A DNA stretch of 48,925 bases, taken from NCBI GenBank assembly GCA_934462925.1, contig CAKSIT010000018.1:1-48925 (forward strand), read 5' to 3'. Below the pieces are notes generated by a model. That model was given only the letters and a program-made list of their open reading frames with translations, searched no databases and was not told the DNA's origin. Origin of the DNA: an uncultured Oscillospiraceae bacterium (GTDB lineage Bacteria > Bacillota > Clostridia > Oscillospirales > Ruminococcaceae). Position numbers and translations under genes: made by a program. Positions 7,109 to 15,600 of this stretch are shown in pieces. Position 1 is the first letter of the stretch. Every line of letters begins with the position of its first letter.

Positions 7109-7124
7109 GTGCTATATGTAGCAC
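7109..7124 (-). promoter_or_regulatory. 16-bp ICE hairpin motif, copy 1
   Basis: GTGCTATATGTAGCAC (plus strand) is a 6-bp inverted repeat with a 4-nt loop. It begins 3 nt after the toxN stop codon and directly precedes the terminator. It is the only copy not placed just before a start codon. Confidence 0.75.
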
Positions 7125-7127
7125 AAT

Positions 7128-7742
7128 TTATAGCTTCGGCTTCTTTTTAGCAGAATGTATCGTGCTGCCACTTGAAGCTCCGGTAAGAACCGTTTCTTTT
7201 GTTTCGGTAGACTCAGTTATTGTCGGCATGGGCAGTTTTTTCTTTGCACAAAAATCCAAGTAAGCTTTTTCAAGCAGCGCAAAGTCGCATGATTTGTTCC
7301 GAAGCTTCTGCGAAGTGGACTGACTTATGCTGACATATGATTTTGTAGCCTGTCGGGCAATCCTGTCCTTGTTCCTGCGGCAGAAAGCAAGTTCCTTTTG
7401 GAGCAGGCGCTTTCTGTCCTCGCTGCCCGCATTGCTAAAATCCATAGGAATCAACATCTGGCGCGGAACAGGTATCATATATGCAAATCTCAGCGAACCC
7501 TTTATTTGATTCTTCTTATCATCGGTCTTTATAAGAATGCTGTTCGCGTCGTCCTTTGTCTGCGATGAAATGGGAACGAAATAGCTTATACCGCTCTTTT
7601 TTGTAATTACTGCGCCGTAGAAGAATTTTTCCCTGTTGGCATATGTAACATTCGGAACGCAGGTAAATCCACGTTCTTTTATTTCAGCGTTTTTCAAGTA
7701 TTCAATATATTCGGGGTCAACATAATAAAATTTGATGTCCAT
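7128..7742 (-). CDS. Type III toxin-antitoxin toxin, ToxN/AbiQ family endoribonuclease
   Basis: The 204-residue product matches the ToxN/AbiQ fold in sequence pattern: N-terminal KFYYVDPEYIEYLKNAE, YFVPISS, the family hallmark AYMIPVP, and the C-terminal run KELAFCRRNKDRIARQA then CDFALLEKAYLDFC. Such toxins are endoribonucleases, held inactive by a pseudoknot RNA that they cut from a tandem-repeat precursor. That arrangement is present here: consensus promoter, three 53-bp repeats, terminator, then this ORF with AGAGGTTGAA before ATG. A 30-residue lysine-rich tail (ending SAKKKPKL) extends beyond usual family length. Role: element maintenance and possibly abortive phage defence. Confidence 0.9.
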   Translation of the reverse strand: MDIKFYYVDPEYIEYLKNAEIKERGFTCVPNVTYANREKFFYGAVITKKSGISYFVPISSQTKDDANSILIKTDDKKNQIKGSLRFAYMIPVPRQMLIPMDFSNAGSEDRKRLLQKELAFCRRNKDRIARQATKSYVSISQSTSQKLRNKSCDFALLEKAYLDFCAKKKLPMPTITESTETKETVLTGASSGSTIHSAKKKPKL

Positions 7743-7768
7743 TTCAACCTCTACTGTATTTTATGAAT

Positions 7769-7794
7769 AAAAAAAGCCGAGTCGCCTCGGCTTT
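7769..7794 (-). terminator. Attenuating terminator between antitoxin RNA and toxN
   Basis: On the minus strand AAAGCCGAG-GCGA-CTCGGCTTT is a perfect 9-bp stem followed by seven T. It lies 27 bp before the toxN start. In type III systems such a terminator keeps antitoxin RNA in excess over toxin mRNA. Confidence 0.92.
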
Positions 7795-7804
7795 GATTGC
7801 TTTT

Positions 7805-7958
7805 CAGGTCGCATTCCCTGTTGTGGTTAAGCAGACGGCAGCGAAACGCCAATAAAACAGGTCGCATTCCCCGTTGTGGTTAAGCGGACGGCAGCGAAAC
7901 GCCAATAAAACAGGTCGCATTTCCCGTTGTGGTTAAACGGACGGCAGCGAAACGCCAC
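7805..7958 (-). repeat. 53-bp tandem repeat, 2.9 copies
   Basis: The copies begin at 7805, 7858 and 7911, each with CAGGTCGCATT, and share ACGGCAGCGAAACGCC. Differences are few and partly compensatory. There are no spacers, so this is a tandem repeat and not a CRISPR array. Confidence 0.95.
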
Positions 7959-7989
7959 TACGATGAGCAATCGAACATCTGTCAAGTAT

Positions 7990-8018
7990 ATTATAACCGA
8001 ACCTTGCAGATTTGTCAA
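7990..8018 (-). promoter_or_regulatory. Consensus promoter of the antitoxin RNA
   Basis: On the minus strand, TTGACA (8018-8013) and TATAAT (7995-7990) are both perfect and 17 bp apart. This is the strongest type of sigma-A promoter, as expected for an antitoxin RNA needed in excess. Confidence 0.92.
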
Positions 8019-8054
8019 GTCCCGCGCTAAAAGAAATTTCCCGCCGCAAAATGC

Positions 8055-8073
8055 TTCATGCCTGAAAAGAAAA
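8055..8073 (-). repeat. 19-bp cassette-boundary repeat, copy 3
   Basis: TTCATGCCTGAAAAGAAAA differs at one base from the two other copies. It lies one base after the stop codon of the replication-initiator gene, at the outer edge of the toxin-antitoxin cassette. Confidence 0.7.
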
Positions 8074-8074
8074 A

Positions 8075-9178
8075 TCACTCCCCGCGCAGGTCGTGGTTCG
8101 CCCGCGCCTGCCAGTAGCTGCCTATGGTCGCAGGGGCGTTGTAGAGCGCCGTTATCATGTAGCTGCGGATATTGCGCACGTCTGCTGCGGTGTTCTTGAG
8201 CGCCTCGACGACGTACTCGATGTGGGAGCTGTCAAGCTTAAGAAATGCGCTCTTGACTACCTCGTGCGGCAGCTCCTCGCCGTTTACGCGGACGGTGGGC
8301 TTCGTGGAGCATACCACGTCCACCATGACCGACACCAGCTCGTTTATGGCGGCTGCGTCTGCGGGTGAACGCTCCGCGAGCAGCTCGCTTTCGGTGTTTT
8401 CGCGTATAAGCTCGGCGTATTCCTCGCGTTCCTGCGCCCTGCGCCGAACGTCCGTTCCATCAATCACATCATCTTCCCCGCGCGTGCGCGGGATAGATAG
8501 ATTGATTATATTTGGTTTATTATCTTTAGTTTTATTAGAGTACAGCTCCTCCCAAACGTCGGAGCTTGCTCCTACCTTTTGGCGGAGCAAGGATTCCCCT
8601 TTCGTCCGAGCTTGCTCCGCCCTTTTGTCGGAGCAGGGAGAATCGGCGCTGTTATGCGGAATATCCGATACAGGCGCTTCTACGGGCGCTTCGGGCGCAG
8701 GTTCTTCTGCGCAGCTTCCCCCGAACGCTGCGGACAGGAACGCGTTCATCTGCTGCGTTGCTGCATTCGGCTCGGCGGGCTTGCGCTTTTTCTCGTAGCT
8801 TTCCGCGGCGGCGGGCTTAATTGCGCGCATAGCGGCTTCTCCCTGCGCGATAAGGCGCTGCAAAAGCTCTATGTCCTCGACGATGAAGAAGCTGCGCTTG
8901 GCGGGCATACCGCGCAGTTCGCAGCGGATAAGCCCAGCCTTTACGAGCGCGTCCACGCTGCGCTTCTGCTGCTTTTCGGAAAGCGCGGTGCTTTCTGCGA
9001 GGTCGGGCGCGGTGGAGTAAAACCACCCGTCGTCGAGCATACCTCGCTCGCTGTACCAGTAATACTTAGCGACTATAGCGCCGTATACTACCGCCTCGTT
9101 CAGCCCTATTGCGTGCGCAAGCGGGCGGTTCACGGTGACGGTGTTCGCGGGGTTGAGAAGCTGAAAAACTGCGTTCAT
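8075..9178 (-). CDS. Winged-helix replication-initiator-like protein (DUF6017-type C-terminus)
   Basis: The 367-residue protein starts with a winged-helix region (residues about 15-110: LNEAVVYGAIVAKYYWYS, then LAESTALSEKQQKRSVDALV and KAGLIRCELRG), as in plasmid/ICE replication initiators and phage helix-turn-helix replisome organisers. A low-complexity linker of about 150 residues follows. The C-terminal helical block (SSHIEYVVEALKNTAADVRN and YMITALYNAP) resembles DUF6017 or DnaD-like tails. AAAGAGG precedes the ATG at 9178. Together with ParAB it suggests that the ICE can replicate autonomously when excised. The exact family name is uncertain. Confidence 0.7.
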   Translation of the reverse strand: MNAVFQLLNPANTVTVNRPLAHAIGLNEAVVYGAIVAKYYWYSERGMLDDGWFYSTAPDLAESTALSEKQQKRSVDALVKAGLIRCELRGMPAKRSFFIVEDIELLQRLIAQGEAAMRAIKPAAAESYEKKRKPAEPNAATQQMNAFLSAAFGGSCAEEPAPEAPVEAPVSDIPHNSADSPCSDKRAEQARTKGESLLRQKVGASSDVWEELYSNKTKDNKPNIINLSIPRTRGEDDVIDGTDVRRRAQEREEYAELIRENTESELLAERSPADAAAINELVSVMVDVVCSTKPTVRVNGEELPHEVVKSAFLKLDSSHIEYVVEALKNTAADVRNIRSYMITALYNAPATIGSYWQARANHDLRGE

Positions 9179-9241
9179 AGTATGTACCTCTTTCTTTTTT
9201 TGAACATTCTAGCGCTTGTGGGACTGCAATTAACTGCAAAT

Positions 9242-9264
9242 AAAAAAGCCCGCTGCTAAGCGGG
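9242..9264 (-). terminator. Terminator after the relaxase gene
   Basis: On the minus strand CCCGCT-TAGC-AGCGGG is followed by CTTTTTTA. It lies just beyond the relaxase stop (9277) and before the replication gene. Confidence 0.85.
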
Positions 9265-9276
9265 TGATGTGCGTAT

Positions 9277-11196
9277 TTACTTCGTTTGTTTCTTCTGCTT
9301 TTGTTCTCGCTCCTGCTGCGCTTTCACAAGCTCGTCTATGTAGTTGCCCTCGACCAGCCGTTCATAGGTGCGCACAAGCTCCGAGATTCTGCCGAGCCGC
9401 AGCTGTTCGCCCGATACCTCGTCCTTAAGAGCGTTTATGTATGTCGGGGAAAGCCGCAGGCGGGATTCAAGGCTCTCGAGTTCGTCCGCGCCTGTTATCC
9501 CGTATTTCGCAGCGGTTTCCTTGGCAGCTGCGAGCCTTACCTGACTCATTGCGTCCATTGCGTCCGAGGGTTTCCGTTCAGAAAAGAAAAATTTAAGCTC
9601 CCTGATGTCGGCTCTGAGCGTCGGTATGTCCTCGGAAAGCTGCCTGATTTTTGCAAGCGTATCGTTTATCTTCCGCTGACTTTCCTCGGCGGCGCTGTAG
9701 ATATCCTCGCGGGAGCCGAGGTTCATTTCCTGCATAGTCAGCAGCTGCTCTGACAGGTGGTTTATCTCCCTGTCGTTCTCATAGCAGTAGTGCTTTTTCG
9801 GGTCTGACCTCTGCGGGCGCAGGCGCAGCGAGCGCACAGCAATAACCGTCTGCTGTATAGCGGCGTAAAAACGCTGCTCGGTTTCGTTCGCCTTGGCGGA
9901 ACGCGCCTGAACTGCTCGCGGGAATTTATCGCGCTGCGCAATTCTTGCTTCAATATTCTGCGGGAGATAATCCTCGCCGAGAGTTTTGAGCCGCACGAAT
10001 CTCTGCGCGCCCGGGCTTTTTACGGCAAGGTACTTTCCCTCTTTTATTTCATAGCCGCGCTCGCGAAGCTTGCCGATAAGCTCCGAAAAATTTTCGCAGG
10101 AATACACGAGCGTGTCGATGTCGAGCTTTATCTCGTCGCGAACGCCCGCGTTTTTAATCGGCTGATATTTTGCGGCGATAGCGCAGCAGGTCTTGTACGC
10201 CCAGTCGGGTACGTAGAGCGCGTTCTGTTCTTCAACGTACCGTATGTTCGAGCGCGAAAGCTCCTCGGAAATGAACGCCAGCTTGTCGGGCGAGTACACC
10301 TCGAACGGAACGAACCTTGCGCCCGCTTTTTTTGCGAGAACGCGTATCTTTTCATCTCGCTTCTGAATTTCGCTGCGCATAAAGTCGTTCTGATTTTTGA
10401 TGAGCTTTATGTCCTCCTGCGTGATTTCCGCGTCGGGTTTCTTTTTAAGCTCGTTGATGTGCGTGTTGATTTTTTCAAGCTCCCTGCGGCTCTGACGATA
10501 TTCTTCGCACTCCATGTGCGCGTAGTGAGCGCCCTTGACGTCGCGTGATATACCGCGCTTGCGCAGAAGCTCCGACATAATTTCTTTTTCAGCCGCCGCC
10601 CACATTGCCCACTCGGAATTGCGCTTTGATTTTGATACGAAGCCTTGCTCCTCTAACGCTTTTTTGAGAGAGATTCTTGTGGGAAGTCCCTGTCCCGTAG
10701 TATGGCATATCGGCAGAAAGTCAATGTGCAGGTGAGGCGTAGCCTCGTCAAGGTGCATAACGGCGTTGAACACCTTGATGTTCGGATTGCGCTTTTCAAA
10801 TCCGCGCATATACTCGTCGAGTATCTGCCTGGCAAGCTCATAGTTTTCTTTTCCATAGCCGCAGCTGTTTATGTCGCCGACCTGAACCACGACCTCGTAG
10901 AACGGCTTCTCCTTTTTGGATTGTTCCATGTGTTCGTAGTAGTCGGAAATTTTTCTGTCGGCGCGCGTTTGGCGGGCGTTATACTCTGCGAGAGCCTCGT
11001 CAAAAATCTCGTGATATTTTTCGCGGATATTCTCCTGCGTGTAGATTATGTTGTCGGGAATGCGTTCGCGGACAACGTTCTTTGCGATGAATGTGCGGTT
11101 GTTGTGTTCGACAACGCCTTTGTCCACGCGGAACGTAAGGCTGAGCTTCTGACTGCCGCCTCTGCCCGATTTTCCCGCCGCTGAATTTGCGCTCAT
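9277..11196 (-). CDS. MOBV (Mob/Pre) relaxase
   Basis: This 639-residue protein nicks oriT and pilots the transferred strand. Residues about 20-40 contain VEHNNRTF, the N-terminal MOBV block, and residues about 148-158 contain HLDEATPHLHIDF, the metal-binding HxDE-PHxH motif that defines Mob/Pre relaxases. A long lysine- and glutamate-rich coiled-coil region fills residues about 240-639, as usual for this family. The start at 11196 follows GGAGG. The 428-bp intergenic region upstream holds the candidate oriT. It contains one copy of the strand-biased CAGAAAAGAA motif at 9579. Confidence 0.9.
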   Translation of the reverse strand: MSANSAAGKSGRGGSQKLSLTFRVDKGVVEHNNRTFIAKNVVRERIPDNIIYTQENIREKYHEIFDEALAEYNARQTRADRKISDYYEHMEQSKKEKPFYEVVVQVGDINSCGYGKENYELARQILDEYMRGFEKRNPNIKVFNAVMHLDEATPHLHIDFLPICHTTGQGLPTRISLKKALEEQGFVSKSKRNSEWAMWAAAEKEIMSELLRKRGISRDVKGAHYAHMECEEYRQSRRELEKINTHINELKKKPDAEITQEDIKLIKNQNDFMRSEIQKRDEKIRVLAKKAGARFVPFEVYSPDKLAFISEELSRSNIRYVEEQNALYVPDWAYKTCCAIAAKYQPIKNAGVRDEIKLDIDTLVYSCENFSELIGKLRERGYEIKEGKYLAVKSPGAQRFVRLKTLGEDYLPQNIEARIAQRDKFPRAVQARSAKANETEQRFYAAIQQTVIAVRSLRLRPQRSDPKKHYCYENDREINHLSEQLLTMQEMNLGSREDIYSAAEESQRKINDTLAKIRQLSEDIPTLRADIRELKFFFSERKPSDAMDAMSQVRLAAAKETAAKYGITGADELESLESRLRLSPTYINALKDEVSGEQLRLGRISELVRTYERLVEGNYIDELVKAQQEREQKQKKQTK

Positions 11197-11485
11197 TTTC
11201 TGTTCCTCCGTTCTTTTTTTCGTTTACTTTTTTTCGTGGGATTTTGCTTTTGCGCAGAATTTGCGTTTTTCTTTCAGTCATGCAAATTGAGGCGTTCCAA
11301 CTTTTTTGAAAGCAGTTTTTGGAACAAAAACGGGGGGAGTCCGCAAAACTGCTTATACTCAATAAGCAATTTTGGCAAACGTACCGTTTTCCACAATGTG
11401 CAATTTCGCCGGTGACGCCCCGGACCCCGCCGCAGTTTTCTCGCGAAAGCCGAAAAAACGCCGCTGATTTTTTTCGCGTATCCTG
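11197..11485 (-). other. Candidate oriT region upstream of the relaxase
   Basis: The 428-bp gap between primase and relaxase genes has no ORF. It contains a long inverted repeat at 11344-11374, a second pair TTCCAA/TTGGAA at about 11299-11335, and long T-runs near the relaxase start. MOBV oriT sites usually lie immediately upstream of the mob gene and contain an inverted repeat next to nic. The nic position cannot be read from sequence alone. Confidence 0.55.
11344..11374. repeat. 13-bp inverted repeat, probable oriT hairpin
   Basis: CAAAACTGCTTAT (11344-11356) and ATAAGCAATTTTG (11362-11374) pair with one mismatch around the loop ACTCA. The size and position fit the relaxase-recognition hairpin of MOBV elements. 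Confidence 0.6.
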
Positions 11486-11536
11486 CGAAAAACAAACAGA
11501 GCCGAGCAAGAAAACTGTTTTTCTTTTTCGGCTCTG
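11486..11536 (-). terminator. Terminator after the primase gene
   Basis: On the minus strand CAGAGCCGA pairs with TCGGCTCTG, and an inner AAGAAAA pairs with TTTTCTT, followed by TTTGTTTTT. It insulates the oriT/relaxase region from the upstream replication genes. Confidence 0.8.
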
Positions 11537-11624
11537 AAGAAAAATTTTCTGAAATTTTTCGCGACTGTTTTTTCTCGCTCAGGGCAAATCCCTGAAACCC
11601 TTTTTGCAGCTTTTGTTTCAAAAA

Positions 11625-12554
11625 TCAGCGCTTTGTGTGCGCGCTTTTTTGAGAAGCGGACTGCGTTTTCTGCTGCGTTTGCGAAGCGAATTTTTTCAGC
11701 AGGTCGTTGTAGTCCTTAACGTCCTGCTCCTCAAGAATTTTTCGGCAGGGCGTAAGTCCGTTGGCTTGCGTGAACTTAATTCCTGCTTCGTCGTTGTCCA
11801 CGCAGCTGTATAATTTCATTCCGCTTTCTTTGAGTTTTTTCAGCGCGTTCGGCTTAAGCCCTGCCATGGATACCAACACGGAATCCTGTATTTTCTCGGG
11901 ATTTGCAAGCTGTCTGAACGACAACAAATCGATTGCGCTTTCAAAAACGTAGCACTTTTTCGGCTCGCCGATTTTTACGGCGAACACGCTTTCGGACGTT
12001 CCCGCTGCAACGCCCTTGAAGCGCTGAAACGAATTTGTCCCCTGAATTTCTGCGCCGACTGTTTTGCCGCCCTCGTCCTTGTGGAGAAAAACGGCGTTGC
12101 CTTTTTTGTCTTGGTATAGCAGTCCGTCGTGAACGAGCTGCGACACAAGCTCGGGCTTTAAGCAGCGGGTTTTGCACAGATACGCGAAAACTTTTTTCAT
12201 GTTATCGTCCCTTTCGGGAAGCTCCGGCTCGCGCGGCTTTTCTGAAAAAGGAATCGAGCCGCTCTGCGTTTTTTCGTACGTAAGCCTGCCGCCCGACAGC
12301 TTCTCCACCGCCGTTTTGAAGTCGATTCCCAGCACGTCGGTAAGGCAGTTTATCGGGTTGCTTCCGCCGCGGCTGCTGCTTTCCTGCGAAAAGCAATACC
12401 ATTTATTTGTCTGTACATTTACGAAAAGCCCGCCGTAGCCTTTGACGTGGAGTTCGTTTTTTCTCAGCTCGCATTCGTATCCGCCCTGCTGAAAAAACGC
12501 AGCAAGGTCGGCGCTGCGCGCTTTCTGTATAAGCTCGTCGTTGATAGCTGACAT
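11625..12554 (-). CDS. Toprim-domain primase-like protein (DUF3991/Toprim)
   Basis: This 309-residue protein has an N-terminal DUF3991-like region (residues about 10-70, FFQQGGYECELRKNELHVKG, then NKWYCFSQ) that resembles the zinc-finger end of DnaG but lacks an obvious cysteine cluster. A Toprim domain follows: the acidic glutamate is in CYVFESAIDLLSF (about residue 205) and the DxD is in LYSCVDNDEAG (about 252). It probably primes complementary-strand synthesis after transfer. The start at 12554 follows GAAAGGAG. A terminator separates it from the helicase gene upstream. Confidence 0.85.
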   Translation of the reverse strand: MSAINDELIQKARSADLAAFFQQGGYECELRKNELHVKGYGGLFVNVQTNKWYCFSQESSSRGGSNPINCLTDVLGIDFKTAVEKLSGGRLTYEKTQSGSIPFSEKPREPELPERDDNMKKVFAYLCKTRCLKPELVSQLVHDGLLYQDKKGNAVFLHKDEGGKTVGAEIQGTNSFQRFKGVAAGTSESVFAVKIGEPKKCYVFESAIDLLSFRQLANPEKIQDSVLVSMAGLKPNALKKLKESGMKLYSCVDNDEAGIKFTQANGLTPCRKILEEQDVKDYNDLLKKFASQTQQKTQSASQKSAHTKR

Positions 12555-12568
12555 GGTATTCTCCTTTC

Positions 12569-12602
12569 AAAAAAAAATGCCCCGTCGTGCAAGCGACGGG
12601 GC
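12569..12602 (-). terminator. Terminator after the giant helicase gene
   Basis: On the minus strand GCCCCGTCG-CTTGCA-CGACGGGGC is a perfect 9-bp stem followed by A and nine T. Confidence 0.93.
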
Positions 12603-12612
12603 AGCAGTACAG

Positions 12613-15600
12613 TTACTTTTTCGGGCGCTTTTGTGTGTGCGCCTGTGCTTTCTTCTGCGTGGGGGCGGGTTCGGTAAGCTCGTCGTCCGCGGCGAAAACT
12701 TCCTCGCTTCTGCCGCAGTCAAGCTCCGCGTTAAGCTGTTCAAGGCGCGCGGTTTTCTCTTTCAGAACAGCCTCGAACTCAAACGGCATATCAAGTTTTT
12801 TCTGCGCCTGAGCGATATCCGCTTTATCGCTTTCGATACGTTCTTCGCACGCTGCAATCGCCTTTTCAATACCCGTTTTTATTGCGTTTTCAATGCGCGT
12901 TACATTGCCAAGGTTGTTATCCAGCGCAAGCGGCGCGCTGTAAACCAGCCCGTCCGTACGCTTGAGCTGCGCAACGGGGAAGCAGGCAGAACCGCTGCTT
13001 GCAGGTTCAAGACTCAGCTCAAATCCTTTGTATTCGCCGAGCGTTTTTTTGCTGTGAAGCGTTATGCACTTTACAGCCTCCGCCGCTATAATTTCCGCAG
13101 CTTCCGCACGTTCCGTGTAAACGCTGCCGTTAAGCTTTACGGAGAAGTCCGCAGGCTGCGCGGCTGCAAATCTCTTGTCACCGTTAAGCTTTTCGAGCCG
13201 TATTTGCGCAAGCGACAGGTCTGACGTTCTACCGCAAATAACGTCCTGCATTTTATACCTTTCGCTGTAATGCGCGCTCTCGAGCGTGCGCAGCTGCGAC
13301 ACGTCCATGTCAAGCTCGATTTTCTCCTTTATGCGCGGGTCGCCTGTGGCGAGAGCCTGCATTTCGGAGTAATTAAGCACCATCTCGTCAACGTCCTCGC
13401 AGGTTCTCGCGGGAGTTTTACCCGACATAAGCTGCGAAATGAATTTTTGCTTCGTGACGATTATGTTCATCATATACGCGTCAAAGGTGTTTTCGGTGAC
13501 GTAATTGTAAACGCCGACCTCGCTAAAGCTGTTGCCCTGACGGATTATTCTGCCGTTGCGCTGCTCCAAATCCGAGGGCTTCCACGGTATATCGAGGTTG
13601 TGCAGCGCTGCAAGCCTCGTCTGTATGTTAGCGCCTGTTCCCATTTTCGCGGTGGAAGCGATAACTATACGCTTCTTTCCTGCGCGCAGCTCCGAGAACA
13701 TCTCGTTGCGCTGCTCCTGATTCTTGGCGTCGCCTGCGGCGCAAATTTCGCTTGCAGGAACGCCTCTGCGCTGCAATTCCTCTCTTATATAGTTGTAAAC
13801 GGAGAACTTGCCGTCGTCGTCGTTTACTGCGATATCGCAGAAAATAGCCTGAACGCCTTTCTGCTCCTCCGTATTTTTGTAAATCTCCATTACCTTGTCG
13901 ATACAGAGATTTACCTTGCTTGTCGGGCTGTTTTCCGCTTCGGGGTTAATGCAGCGCGCGTCAAGCCCGAGCAGCCGCGCCTCGTGCGTTATCTTAAGCA
14001 TATTGTCCTCGGTCTGCTCCACAGCGCCGCTGTGTATCGCTTCGGAACGCGCTGCGAGCAGCTGTACATATGCTTTCTGAAACTCGTCGGGCTGCGCGAC
14101 GATAGTCTGCGGCTTGCCGCCTGCAATCTCGGGAACGGGCAGGTTCAGCATTTCCTGCGTCCGAATATCTGCAAATTCCTTGTACATCTGCATAAGCTCG
14201 GGCAGGTTTGAGAACTTTGCAAAGCGCTTTTTCGTGCGGAAGCCGTCGCCCGCAGGCTTAAGCTCGAGCTGCGACACCACCTCGCCGAAATTGCTCGCCC
14301 AATCGTCGAACGTTTGCAGTCTTGCGCGTTCAAGGAGGTCGGGGCGTAGATAGCGCTGCATGGTGTACAGCTCTGTCATGCTATTCGTTACGGGCGTTCC
14401 CGTGGCAAAGAGAATATTCTTATTTCCGTATGTTTCGTTGAGATACTGCGTTTTCATGAGAATATCCTCGCTTTTCTGCGCGGGGTTGGTGGTAACGCCC
14501 GATATGTTGCTCATCTTTGACACTACAAGACCGTTCTTGTAGCTGTGCGCCTCGTCAACGACAAGGCTGTCAAAGCCGAGCTGCTCGAACGTAAGGGAGT
14601 TATCCTTTGTCTTGCCGCCCTCCAGCAGGCGCTCAATTTTTGCGCGGATTCGCTTCTGCTCCTGCTGTAAGTCCTTTACGCTTGCCCTGTCGCGTATCAG
14701 AGATAGCTCCTCAAGCCCCTGCTGCACGGTTTCAAGCTCGCGCTCGAGAAAGCGGCGCTTATACTCGATGGACATCGGTATCTTCTCGAACTGCTCGTAG
14801 CTCATCACCACGGCGGCATAGTCGCCTGTGCAGCAGCGCCCGATGAATTTCTGACGGTTATCCTTTGAGAAATCCTTATCGCCTGCGACAAGGATTTTCG
14901 CTTGCGGGTAAAGCCGCAGCCACTCGTTCGCGGTTTGTCCGACAAGCGCCTTGGGGACTACTACGCAGGCTTTATTTATAAGCCCAAGGCGCTTTTTCTC
15001 CATTGTCGCCGCTATCATCTCAAAGGACTTGCCCGCGCCTACGCAATGCGCAAGAAGCGTGTTACCGCCGTACTTAGCGCGTGCCACGGCGTCCTTTTGA
15101 TGGGGTTTGAGCTGTATGTACGGCGACATTCCGGGGAACGTCTGGTGCGCGCCGTCGTAATTGCGCCCGACAATGCTGTTGAACAGCTCGTTGTAGCGCT
15201 CTGTGTATTTGCTGCGGCGGGCAGGGTCGTCCCAAAGCCACCGCGAAAAGGCTTCGCTCATCTGCCTTGCCTTTTCGTTGGCAAGCTGCGTTTCGTCTTT
15301 GTTCAGCTCATACCTGCATTTGCCGTCGCCAAGCTCTATGCGGTCGGTAACCTTGATATCTCTGTGATTAAGCAGATTTTCAAAGATGTGATATGCGCTC
15401 AAGCGCTCTGTTCCGTAAATGCTTGTTGCTGCGGCGCTGCGGTCTGACATCTTATTTTCAAGCTTGTATTCGCCCGAAATCGTGCGGCGCAGGTTTATGT
15501 AATAAACCGAGCGCCCAATGTACTCGTGCAGAAAATCTTCGTAATCTTCGACGTCTACCCACGAAGCGCCGAGCCTTGCGGTTATTTCGCCCGCCTCAAT

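Larger units (their letters stand above)
7769..7983 (-). ncRNA. Type III antitoxin RNA precursor (ToxI/AntiQ-like)
   Basis: The predicted transcript starts about 7983 and ends at the terminator, about 210 nt. It carries 2.9 tandem repeats of 53 nt. In each repeat a short stem forms around CUUAACCACAA. Its pairs change together between repeats (T7819-A7833 in the toxin-proximal repeat, C7872-G7886 in the next), which is within-array covariation supporting RNA structure. A second pairing, UCGC with GCGA, can form the pseudoknot-like fold. By analogy with ToxIN, ToxN should cut at each repeat and be inhibited by the released units. The 53-nt unit is longer than the roughly 35-nt units of ToxI and AntiQ. 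Confidence 0.85.

Noticed and set aside
7805..7958. CRISPR-like array
   Set aside because: The three units abut without spacers and have no cas genes nearby; they fit a type III antitoxin RNA.
12541..13224. Plus-strand frames opposite the helicase and primase genes
   Set aside because: They mirror strong coding sequence on the minus strand and lack start signals.
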